Below are positions 24,756-33,066 of a DNA stretch of 64,000 bases, in pieces. The notes beneath the pieces were generated by a model that worked only from the letters and a program-made list of their open reading frames with translations, made no database searches and was not told the DNA's origin. The translations under genes and the position numbers were made by a program. The stretch comes from Plasmopara viticola (lineage: Eukaryota; Oomycota; Peronosporomycetes; Peronosporales; Peronosporaceae). The stretch is taken from NCBI GenBank assembly GCA_001695595.3, contig MBPM02000083.1:266257-330256 (forward strand), read 5' to 3'. Numbering within the stretch: the stretch's first letter is position 1; each line of letters opens with the position of its first letter.

Positions 24756-25892
24756 CTAGAAGTCAAAACGAGACTTGATATGCTCGAGAACGCTACGAAG
24801 AAGCCATCCGTCGCCATGTGTGAGTGTTGGGTTATTATCCATCACACACGGTGGGTAGTCGGCGGGTTTATTCTTGGCTTCATACATCTCTGGTAAGCCA
24901 AACCCATGGCCGATTTCGTGCAGTAGAACGAGCATTTCGTCTTCGTCCATCACCTTGAGCATATCGTTCACTTCGACCCGTTGGCCCCAATCTCCGCCCG
25001 TTCCGATTGCACCTTCCCCCGGCTTGGTCGACGGCCACAACGACATGTCGAACGGCTCGTTCTTGCACGCACTCGTGTCCGCCTGATCGGCTTGTCCTTG
25101 ATGCTTGTAACACTCTTCGGGGCATTGAGGACTCCCCTCGGCATCCAACACGCCTTCGTAGATGGTTCCAAGCGAGTCGTCGGTCCAATCCATGATCGAC
25201 TTGTCCCTGACGGCAAACGCCACCACAGTGATTTCAACCTTCTCCAGAGGCCAGCACTGGTACCCGACGAGCCAGCGGTGCCACAGATTCATTTGCCTGT
25301 TCAGCATCTCTTGAAACTTGGAAGCGACTGCTTTTGTGAGCTTCTGGTCATTGTCCCACCGGACACAGTAGCTAAGTTTGCCTTGATTCGTGATGAGCTG
25401 ATCAAAGATGAGGTTCTTGAAAGGAGGAATGTAGTCCTTCATCGTGCGCGTCCACACCTCATCGACCATCTCACGGGTGAGACCCTCTCCGTTCGGATTG
25501 CCCATGACACATTGACCGCTGGCTGACGTGACGTCCCCAAAGGTGGCTTGCTTGCTTGAAGAGGCGGTCGATACATTGGAAGAACTTTGGGAGCTTCCAT
25601 GGTGCCACGAGCCGGACTCGATAAAAGTCTCAATTGGAGGTTGAGTAGCCGGCAAGTCAAGTGATCCAGAAGGAGGGGGAGGTCCTTCGATCGTAGGAGA
25701 AGACGGCGCATCAAACTCTTGGGCGGTTTCAAGCGAGCCCGCGTCGGGGTCGAGCATCTGTGGTGGAATTGAATTCGCTTGCTTTGGCAAACATTTGGAA
25801 GAATCTCCTACCGCAAACCCTCCAACAAGGACTAGAAGCGTGACGGTAAGCATGGACGGCGTTGCAAAGCGTGGAGCCCAATGTGGCGGCAT
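24756..25892 (-). CDS. Secreted metzincin-like zinc metalloprotease
   Basis: A single-exon gene of 378 residues from the ATG at 25892. The frame is open further upstream, but this ATG is the first that puts a signal peptide (about residues 1-32) at the N-terminus and sits just below an Inr-like site. A Pro/Ser/Thr-rich linker (about 45-130) follows. The catalytic domain (about 140-378) carries His-Glu-Ile-Gly-His-Gly-Phe-Gly-Leu-Pro-Glu at about residue 325. Downstream Cys-Val-Met-Asp-Asn looks like a metzincin Met-turn. The third zinc ligand of metzincins (His or Asp, six residues after the second) is Glu here. This is closer to the HExxH...LDDFY type found in some fungal secreted peptidases. 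Six or more Cys suggest disulfides. The predicted role is an extracellular endopeptidase, substrate unknown. Confidence 0.75.
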   Translation of the reverse strand: MPPHWAPRFATPSMLTVTLLVLVGGFAVGDSSKCLPKQANSIPPQMLDPDAGSLETAQEFDAPSSPTIEGPPPPSGSLDLPATQPPIETFIESGSWHHGSSQSSSNVSTASSSKQATFGDVTSASGQCVMGNPNGEGLTREMVDEVWTRTMKDYIPPFKNLIFDQLITNQGKLSYCVRWDNDQKLTKAVASKFQEMLNRQMNLWHRWLVGYQCWPLEKVEITVVAFAVRDKSIMDWTDDSLGTIYEGVLDAEGSPQCPEECYKHQGQADQADTSACKNEPFDMSLWPSTKPGEGAIGTGGDWGQRVEVNDMLKVMDEDEMLVLLHEIGHGFGLPEMYEAKNKPADYPPCVMDNNPTLTHGDGWLLRSVLEHIKSRFDF

Positions 25893-25904
25893 GGCGCAAA
25901 AAAA

Positions 25905-25912
25905 AATAATGA
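25905..25912 (-). promoter_or_regulatory. Inr-like core promoter of metalloprotease gene
   Basis: On the minus strand the sequence reads GTCATTATTTTTTTTGCG about 13-20 nt above the start codon. This resembles the oomycete initiator (TCAYTYT-type core) followed by a TTTGC flanking element. Position and orientation fit transcription start just upstream of ATG 25892. Confidence 0.45.
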
Positions 25913-25919
25913 CGTGAGT

Positions 25920-26600
25920 TTGATGGACGTCTCTTGCGAAGTTTACGAGGAAAGGGGTCCAAGGTTGCACAGGAGCATGTAAAAGTGTTTTCGTGCATAG
26001 TATTGGGCGGCTCGGGTTTATGGACGGGTAATAAGAATCGGATGGACATTACTTATGGGCACTGCAATAAACATTGGGATCAGCGACGGTACATGCAATC
26101 GGCCGTTGCGTACTGGACAATAAAAAGTGACATTCATGAAAAGCTTGACGCTGTGCCGCGTTGCCACGTAGATAGCCGCACAGCGTCTTCGTAGTGGTCG
26201 TCTAAAGGAATTGTTATGGCTTTTTACTTGATGGTAGTCACAGAAATCAATAATGATGACATTTAGATAAAAGAAAAAACGATTAAAATATGGCCCGTCT
26301 TTTACTCGAGTTCTAGATGCTATTATTGTTGAAATTTGGCTTATTGCTGAAATTCAAAAGCATATCTTACAAATCGAATGGTCAATTCTTCCCTTTATTC
26401 TCCGATTCCTTAACATAATCCTTTTGCGAGCTTAATAATCAATTGGACCATTTTTTTATTAAGTGGCATCACATATTTGAAGCTCTTGAAATACGACAAG
26501 CACAATCAATGTTAATAATTTCAAGTCAATACATGTGGGTATGAGTGAAACGTGTGGGCACGAGTAAAACAGTATCGTAATGTTTTTGTTATTAATGGGT
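25920..26600. other. Intergenic region between metalloprotease and LINE
   Basis: The AT content rises towards the LINE insertion. I see no gene. The short frame at 25934-26194 overlaps the promoter side of the metalloprotease and shows no motif. Confidence 0.5.
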
Positions 26601-26612
26601 TGTGAGATAAGT
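26601..26612. repeat. LINE target-site duplication, left copy
   Basis: TGTGAGATAAGT directly abuts the pentanucleotide tail of the element and is repeated exactly at 29807-29818. Confidence 0.92.
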
Positions 26613-29600
26613 AATGTAATGTAATGTATTACGTTATCGCGTTGCCAAGTTACGCACGTGCTAGGCTCAGTCTGGCTAGTCCACGGCATAGAGTGGTGTC
26701 CGCATACGTCGAGTCTCGTTCGGCGGGCAGTGCATCCAGCACCGAGGTCGTGAGGGTCTTCCAATTATTTCGGTCTTGTGCAAGGGTACGAAGCAGTTCG
26801 AGGTCTTGTGCTGTCCGGAGTCGAAAGCCGGAGCCACAGGAAACAAGGTCGTGGTCGAGTGTTGAGGGGAGCGTGGTGCGGGGACGTCCGCGCCATTTTG
26901 CTGCGGTGGAGAAGAAGTAGGCGCGCATCTGGAGGTTAGCTGGAATGTCGGGATTGCGGCGAAGTACATGGCCAAACAGGCGCCAGCGAGCTTGAGTCAG
27001 TCGTAGTCTCAGCGGCCGCTCATCACAGAGGTCGTACAGTCTTGCATTCGAAATGTGTCGAGGGTAGCGGTAGCCAAGAGCGTAGCGAAGCTGGCGGCGA
27101 TGGAAACTCTCGAGGCCGTGGAGCTCTGACTTGGTAAGAGCCCAGGTGGCGCAGTTGTACAGCAGAATTGGTAAAACGTAGGTGTTGTACAATCGAATGC
27201 GGGTCTTGGGTGAGATGAGCGTGGGGCGGAGCCAGACGGACCAGAGGCGGTGGAGCGCGAGGGTGGCCAGGGACTTGCGTCGGGATAGATCTTCAATATC
27301 GCCGAGGAGTGTTCCGAGCTTCTTAGTGTGGCGCCAGGTTTCTTCTCGGGCTCGAGCGTGTCGAGTGGCGCCTGACGGGTTGCAGTGGCGGCGGATTTTG
27401 ATGACTTCGGTCTTGGCTTCGTTCATGTGTAGACTCCAGCGACTGAGAATCGCTGGGGCCTGGTCCTGGATAAGCTGGACGACGGATGGATCAGTGCAGA
27501 TGAAGTCGGCGTCGTCGGCGTAGACGATCATCTGCTGCAGGAGGTTGTGTGGCACATCGAGTGCACCGGAGAGGTCGCGAAGAGCTGCTTCGAGGTAGAT
27601 AGTAAACAGAACGGGTGAGAGTGAGTCGCCTTGGGGTGTACCTACATTACTTTCGAACGGGTCGAGAGCTTGGTTGCTGGATCGGAGTGAAAGTGTCGTG
27701 TGGCTCAGGAGGAGTCGGATGAGTCGAACTTCGTCGTCTTGGAGGAATGTCTGGAGCACAGTGATGAGCTTGGATCTGTCGATGCTGTCGAATGCGCGGG
27801 ATAAGTCGATACCTAACACATAAACTGTTTCACGGCGGTCGGTGGCTCGTGCGGTGAGCCATTTGTGAGCCCAGACGGCGTCTGCCGTGCTGCGATGAGC
27901 GCGGAAGCCGCTTTGGTGTGGCGAGAGGAAGTTGTCGACGTCGGATCGGATCCGGTTGAGGACGACGAGTGATACGGCTTTGCGGATGCTGTTGAGTAGG
28001 ACGATCGGTCGGAGACTGGAGCATTCACCTTGGGGTTTGTTCGGCTTTGGGAGACACAGAAGAGTGCCTTCGCCGAGCTCGAGTGGCTGTCCAAGTGCGA
28101 AACTGTCGTTGATCAGAGCCGCGAGGGGTTCGGCAATCTGGTCGGTTCCGTACTTGAGCAGTTCTGCTGGAATATCGTCGGGTCCTGATGCACGTCCGTT
28201 GCTGAGTCGGCGGAAAGCGCGGGCGAGCTCGTCACCAGTGATTGGGGAGCTCAGAGGTCGCGCATCGCTGCTTGGGATGATTGGAGCGTGGGTTGGATCC
28301 GTTAGTTGTCCTTTGAAGTAGCTGCGGATGAGGTTGTTCGCGGTTGGTCGGTGTAGGATGTATTTGCCTGTGCTGTCGTGCACGGTGACTTGTCCTGGTG
28401 GTCGCGGGAAGAGCTCGCGTACGGCTGAGTACATGCGTACGGAGTCGTGAAGTTCTTCGATGCGGCTGATCTTGGCGTCGAGAGCTTGGAAGGCGAGTTC
28501 GCGGCAGCGTTGGTGGATTTGGCGGAGTACGGCGTTACGTTCGCGGCGAAGTTCTGCGATGTTCGCAGCGTGGTCGTTTTGGACACGGAGTCGGAGTTGA
28601 CGTTGCTGTTCGGACAGTGCTGTGAGCGTGGCGTCGATGTATCTGCGGGTGCTGCGTTGAGGGGAGAAGCCAACAGCTAGTTCGGCGGCCGTTTTTGTCG
28701 TCTGTAGAGTTGCGTTCCACCGTTGCTGGATCGGGTCGGTGACTGGGATCGGGTGTTCAGTTGAGGCAGCGATCAGCGCTCGTACGTAGGCGTCGCGGGC
28801 GCCTTCGTCATGGACTAGGGCGTCGCGGGCGAGGTGCAGTCGTCGTGGGAGCTCTGAGCGCGGTCGGAACCGGATCTGAGCGGCGCCCTCTAGAGTGAAG
28901 TCCGCGGTGACGAGCTTGTGGTCTGATGAAGTGAGAGTGCCGCCCCAAGACTGCGCATCCACGCACAGGCGACGGCAGTTCTGCGAGCAGAGGATGTAGT
29001 CAATCTGGTTGTAGATAAAGTGGTCCGATCTGCGCTGGGTCCACGTCGTGATGTTCTTTGCTCGCTTCGGGAAATCTGTGTTTGTCACAAAGAGGTTGTG
29101 AGTCTGACAAAAGGAGGCGAGGACATTACCGTTGCGGTTGCGATAACCGCGGCCGTGGTTCCCAAGGAAGGGTTCGAGGTCGTGGCGCCGGCCCAGCTTT
29201 GCGTTGAAATCGCCTGTAAGGAAGGTTAGATCGCGGCGCGGGAGGGAGGTGAGCGCGGTGCTGAGGTCAGCGTAGAATCTGTCGACGGCTTCTAGGGGGT
29301 AGCCGCTGTGCGGTGAGTACGCATTCACGATGTTGACGGTGCCGATGTGGGGTAGTCGCAGTTTTAAGATACCGATACGGTCGGAGTGAGACCAGTAGCG
29401 TTGGAGGAATGGTCGGAGTCGCGGAGAGATTGCGAATCCGATGCCGTGTAACTCGGTTTTTGCTTGCAGGGTTAGAAGAAGGAAGTCATCAATGAGGTGC
29501 TCACCTCTATCGTAGATCTTGGTTTCTTGGAGGCCAAGGATATCGACGCGGTAGCGCCGGAGATCTTCGGGGAGTGTTTCGTGCTTCTTGCGCTTCGAAC

Positions 29601-29806
29601 CTAGAGAATTCACATTAAATGAGCCAATCCGGATGCGGTTGGCGCGGTTAGGACGTGGAAGGGGGTTTGGCCTGGTGCTGGAGACCGTCGCGTCGAGGGT
29701 GAGACTCGTTAGAGACCTGCAGATGCCCGAGAGCACCTGCCCGAAGCGCGCGAGCATTTAGCCCCCGCGCTTGGAAGGAGGGCGTCACCCCAACCTTTTC
29801 CGAAAA
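26613..29806 (-). mobile_element. Full-length RTE-like LINE retrotransposon
   Basis: A complete 3194-bp insertion flanked by a perfect 12-bp target-site duplication TGTGAGATAAGT at 26601-26612 and 29807-29818. It has a very short 5' leader (about 49 nt), one long open frame and a very short 3' region that ends in an ATTAC-type pentanucleotide repeat. There is no poly-A tail. A single ORF, no separate ORF1, no RNase H and a microsatellite-like 3' end match RTE-clade elements; the clade is inferred from layout. The undamaged ORF and perfect duplication indicate a recent insertion. Confidence 0.93.
26650..29757 (-). CDS. LINE polyprotein: APE endonuclease and reverse transcriptase
   Basis: 1035 residues, no internal stop. 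The N-terminal apurinic/apyrimidinic-type endonuclease (about residues 42-290) shows SFNVNSLGSKR, the catalytic LQETK, GDFNAKLG and SDHKLVTADF motifs. The reverse transcriptase (about 480-800) shows LLKYG, the RPIVLLNS region, GIDLSRAFDSID, GTPQGDSLSPVLF and the catalytic YADDADF box. The C-terminal region (about 850-960) has the conserved post-RT block with ILLYNCATWALTKSEL. It nicks the target and copies its RNA at the nick (target-primed reverse transcription). All catalytic boxes are present, so the protein may be active. The ATG at 29757 is the first in frame after the 5' end of the element. Confidence 0.95.
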   Translation of the reverse strand: MLARFGQVLSGICRSLTSLTLDATVSSTRPNPLPRPNRANRIRIGSFNVNSLGSKRKKHETLPEDLRRYRVDILGLQETKIYDRGEHLIDDFLLLTLQAKTELHGIGFAISPRLRPFLQRYWSHSDRIGILKLRLPHIGTVNIVNAYSPHSGYPLEAVDRFYADLSTALTSLPRRDLTFLTGDFNAKLGRRHDLEPFLGNHGRGYRNRNGNVLASFCQTHNLFVTNTDFPKRAKNITTWTQRRSDHFIYNQIDYILCSQNCRRLCVDAQSWGGTLTSSDHKLVTADFTLEGAAQIRFRPRSELPRRLHLARDALVHDEGARDAYVRALIAASTEHPIPVTDPIQQRWNATLQTTKTAAELAVGFSPQRSTRRYIDATLTALSEQQRQLRLRVQNDHAANIAELRRERNAVLRQIHQRCRELAFQALDAKISRIEELHDSVRMYSAVRELFPRPPGQVTVHDSTGKYILHRPTANNLIRSYFKGQLTDPTHAPIIPSSDARPLSSPITGDELARAFRRLSNGRASGPDDIPAELLKYGTDQIAEPLAALINDSFALGQPLELGEGTLLCLPKPNKPQGECSSLRPIVLLNSIRKAVSLVVLNRIRSDVDNFLSPHQSGFRAHRSTADAVWAHKWLTARATDRRETVYVLGIDLSRAFDSIDRSKLITVLQTFLQDDEVRLIRLLLSHTTLSLRSSNQALDPFESNVGTPQGDSLSPVLFTIYLEAALRDLSGALDVPHNLLQQMIVYADDADFICTDPSVVQLIQDQAPAILSRWSLHMNEAKTEVIKIRRHCNPSGATRHARAREETWRHTKKLGTLLGDIEDLSRRKSLATLALHRLWSVWLRPTLISPKTRIRLYNTYVLPILLYNCATWALTKSELHGLESFHRRQLRYALGYRYPRHISNARLYDLCDERPLRLRLTQARWRLFGHVLRRNPDIPANLQMRAYFFSTAAKWRGRPRTTLPSTLDHDLVSCGSGFRLRTAQDLELLRTLAQDRNNWKTLTTSVLDALPAERDSTYADTTLCRGLARLSLARA

Positions 29807-29818
29807 TGTGAGATAAGT
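29807..29818. repeat. LINE target-site duplication, right copy
   Basis: TGTGAGATAAGT directly abuts the 5' end of the element and matches 26601-26612 without mismatch. Confidence 0.92.
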
Positions 29819-29835
29819 CTTTAGTATAAATCCTG

Positions 29836-30080
29836 AAACGGCCCTGACACTAAATTTGATCGAAATAAATCAACCATTCAAATTAAAAAGTATTTTGTGA
29901 GTCACTTTACAAACTGACAGAGAAAAAAATGTAGCTGGCAGGGCCGTCCAGACGTATATACAAAATCAATGTTGAAATCACAAAATCTTGATAACATTGA
30001 AAGTAAAGTTGTCGTACTCTGGCTCAAGCAACTACTTTGCCGTCCAAGACGTCCGCGGTGTAACAGTGTCTCGTGCAGTA
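29836..30080. repeat. Dispersed repeat, copy 2
   Basis: The partner of 16066-16335, in the same orientation, with the same ordered blocks and many indels. It begins about 17 bp beyond the LINE duplication, so the LINE landed beside an older element. Family unknown. Confidence 0.75.
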
Positions 30081-31591
30081 TATTATGTGCAGAGTATTTT
30101 TAAGCGCGTACGGCATGGTTATATTCCGTAAAAGCTCTTCGTGCGTACGATAACATGAAAAACATTTAGCGCTGCAGATGTCTGGAACGCTTTTAATAAT
30201 CTCTTGCTTCAAGTGATCGAGTATACTTAGGCCTGCAGGTGCGCAAACTGACATCAACCAGATTTTTGGTATCCAAGTACGAAACGAGTTGCAACTTTGT
30301 TTCAAGCCAAGGCACGCTCCTTCGCTGTCGTTGTCTTCTTCAATTTAAAATTTTTTTTAACCTGTGTCCGCTATATATGACAGGCTAATTTAGTTGAGAC
30401 TAATAATTAGAGCCGTAATTGCAAATAAAAGCGTAGATGTACTAATAATAATTAGTAAAGCCATTGAGCAAAAGCCATAAATCGGAAATTTGCTGCCCGT
30501 AAAGCTGTATTAAGTTTACACATCGATTTAAAAACTAGGCTCGATAATATTAAACCGTGCCAATCTTGAGACCACTCTTTAAGTTTTACGTGAGAGCGTT
30601 TTATCATGGAACGTAGAGCGACCGCAATGGTTTATAAAGATATTCTTGTACTGAAGCAGGTTTAAACTTTCATGGGCATCTTCAAGAAGGCGACTTTCAA
30701 ATCCGAGGAAATACCACGGTCGAGCCAAAAGGCACACACTTTTTCGTCTGGCTTGTCGCCAAACTAGCCATTGTAGCCGCTCATTGCATTCATTCACTCA
30801 AAACTTGCACGGTCCTTGATCTTTTCGAGCTCCCTTACCTCCACGACGGTGTTCTTCTAGTGTTTGCCTAGCAAAATCGCAGATAAACACCACCATGGCG
30901 ACATTAGCGCCAGGAGGCCGTGGCAGTTCGATACCACGACTGAGCAAAATACTGGAGATTATTGTCCTTGGACAAGTCTTGCTCTATAATTTGCAGTCGA
31001 AACCCAAAACTGCTTAGTGTTGTGGTAGAAATGGCAGGCTTACTTGAACCGGCACTGATGAATGATGTGCAGATGTGCACCAGGCTCTGTAGTAGCCTAT
31101 CGCCGATTAACCAGAAAGAGGTGAAGCTTAAAGCTTAAGCATTTTCAAATATCTTTTCAATGCTGTCAATGTCGAAGTAGTTGGCTTGCTTCACGATGGC
31201 ACCCACGGCCGCCTTGACGCACTTATTAGGGCAAGCGTGGAAACGCCATGGTGTGCACCAATATGTCTTGACTTTAAAGCTGTGATATGCTGCAGTGCTG
31301 CCAATATTGCCTCGCTGTTGACCGATGGAGATCAAGTTGAAGGAATAGAAAGCTATAAGTGCGAGTGAGGCTCGAATACTGGTGCAATATGTAAATTTAT
31401 TGGATAGAGACTGCATACTTGTTGTGCTTTGTGGAACTGTACCATCCAATTGAGTCCGACAATCAAAAATTCTGAAGCTGTTACAATACCCATTTTAGAT
31501 TGGCGCATAGAATTACCAAGCCACAACGTAATTTAAGTATACAATGGAGCAAACTCTAAGGCTTACACCATAATATAGACGAACAGGCTTT
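30081..31591. other. Intergenic region
   Basis: No gene is supported. A 104-codon minus-strand frame at 31135-31449 overlaps a plus-strand frame and has no motif. The region is followed by the double palindrome at 31592-31705. Confidence 0.45.
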
Positions 31592-31705
31592 ACCTACAAA
31601 TCGTCCAGACCGCAGCCCGATTCGGGCTGCGGTCTGGACGATTTGTAGGTTCGATATAAGAAATAGCCTTCGGGCTGCCCGAAGGCTATTTCTTATATCG
31701 AACCT
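31592..31705. repeat. Two back-to-back perfect palindromes (59 bp each)
   Basis: The first palindrome, 31592-31650, has 29-bp arms (31592-31620 and 31622-31650) around a single T. The second, 31647-31705, also has 29-bp arms (31647-31675 and 31677-31705) around a single T. They overlap by the 4 bp AGGT. All arm pairs match without mismatch. Arms of the two palindromes are unrelated except that GCCCGA/TCGGGC lies at the centre of both. Confidence 0.97.
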
Positions 31706-31825
31706 TTATAGGTGCCATAATGTACACAACCTACCCATAGTGCCTCAACTCAATGATGTCATCCATGAAATGTCATGAATGACTAAAGAGGGTGGAAAGT
31801 ATTAAAATAAATTCGAGATCGTGGT

Positions 31826-33031
31826 TTATATCGAGCGAGAAGCTTCGAGCGACCCCACCTCGTATCGCAAGAGATCTCGCACGCCACCTTCGTCGCAAAA
31901 GGGACTATGCAGGCTATTACGCGTAGCAATGGCACGAAGATGCCACGCCAACATGCCTTCATCCTCCAAGCAGTGGTGGCAAATACGAACGCGAGTGATC
32001 CGCGCACCCCGCACACTCACTTCTTCCATAAAGTAGCAGCGTCCGCAAACGACTTCGCCACACCGCATGCAATTGTACTTTTTCATCCATGGATTCAACC
32101 CACGAGGGCACACGTAACAATCATGGACTGCGTTCTTTGGTGTCCATTCCGCTCGAGGTTTGAAATTCTCGGGGTCTAAAAACCGTTTTCGATAGTGCTG
32201 GCAAACGCGACGACAAGTGCCGCCAAAGATTGTCATGTAGATGCGACTCGTGATTTGTGAAGCCACACCTCGAAGCTCAATGCCCATGAGGTAACACACG
32301 TTTGTCCTTGCATTGCTTTTTCCGGAATTGCGAAAAAAAAAGCCCGAATGCCACACTTTGCTTCGAAGGATCTTGTTGGTTGCCAATCGATCGGGACACT
32401 CGGGGATGTCGACCGAGTTCCAGAGACAGTAGCCGACCGTTGAGCCGTCCTTTGTCTGAATGACGTCAGTGCACACACAGACGCAAATGTCGCGTTTGCT
32501 CATGAAATTTGGCATGCCAAAGCTCGTGTAGCGAATGTACACTGATCGGTAAGGATGGGAGGTTGTAACTGGCTGAAGGACCGACAATATCTTGGCTTCG
32601 TGGATGTTTTCATGCATGATACGCATGTGTTTCAGCAGTGTCTTGGAGCTAGTCGTGAGAAACAGCTGCATGATCTCTGTCACAGGCGCGTCCGTTTGTC
32701 CTACACTACAGAATCGAGCAAAGCCTCGCCCGACGCTTTCGTCCACAAAGTAATCAATCCCTTTCTTGCGCATTCGTGGCTTCCAGATAGTCATGAGTTC
32801 GCGATGTCCCATCATTGAAGCCACCACTTCTCGCTCGACGTCTTGCATCATTGCCAACATTTTCGCTTTTCGACTCGAACTGAGGTGACTGCTATTGTCG
32901 CCCGGTTGAGAGCGACAAATTTGACTGTCTGAGAGAGACAAGCTCGTCATGCTGGTAAAGAGCTGGAGATTGTTTCGAGACTGTCGCCGGTTGCCTTTCG
33001 ACGGTCGAAAAGCTAAGGAAGGGATGGACAT
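31826..33031 (-). CDS. FYVE zinc-finger protein with START-like N-terminus
   Basis: 401 residues, single exon. The C-terminal FYVE domain (about residues 285-362) shows four Cys pairs: CYVC, CMRC, CGRC and CHHC. A basic patch lies between the second and third pairs, and Trp-Thr-Pro precedes the first. FYVE domains bind phosphatidylinositol 3-phosphate on endosomes. The basic patch is Cys-Gly-Glu-Val-Val-Cys rather than the classical RRHHCR, so lipid binding may be weak or altered. The preceding 200 residues have the length and alternating pattern of the START-like lipid-binding domains that oomycetes often fuse to FYVE fingers; this part is inference. The ATG at 33031 lies about 30 nt below a good Inr/FPR promoter. 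Confidence 0.8.
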   Translation of the reverse strand: MSIPSLAFRPSKGNRRQSRNNLQLFTSMTSLSLSDSQICRSQPGDNSSHLSSSRKAKMLAMMQDVEREVVASMMGHRELMTIWKPRMRKKGIDYFVDESVGRGFARFCSVGQTDAPVTEIMQLFLTTSSKTLLKHMRIMHENIHEAKILSVLQPVTTSHPYRSVYIRYTSFGMPNFMSKRDICVCVCTDVIQTKDGSTVGYCLWNSVDIPECPDRLATNKILRSKVWHSGFFFRNSGKSNARTNVCYLMGIELRGVASQITSRIYMTIFGGTCRRVCQHYRKRFLDPENFKPRAEWTPKNAVHDCYVCPRGLNPWMKKYNCMRCGEVVCGRCYFMEEVSVRGARITRVRICHHCLEDEGMLAWHLRAIATRNSLHSPFCDEGGVRDLLRYEVGSLEASRSI

Positions 33032-33047
33032 GACGGCGACGGCCTTT

Positions 33048-33066
33048 GCTGCAAATGAAGGAATGA
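33048..33066 (-). promoter_or_regulatory. Oomycete Inr + FPR core promoter of FYVE gene
   Basis: On the minus strand the sequence TCATTCCTTCATTTGCAGC lies 17-35 nt above the start codon at 33031. TCATTCC fits the oomycete initiator and CATTTGC the flanking promoter element, in the usual order and spacing. Confidence 0.65.

Noticed and set aside
24874..25732. Five sizeable frames on both strands inside the metalloprotease
   Set aside because: Shadows of a GC-biased coding sequence; only the minus-strand metalloprotease frame carries motifs.
27182..29229. Frames opposite or inside the LINE ORF
   Set aside because: Shadows of the APE-RT frame, which has all catalytic motifs.
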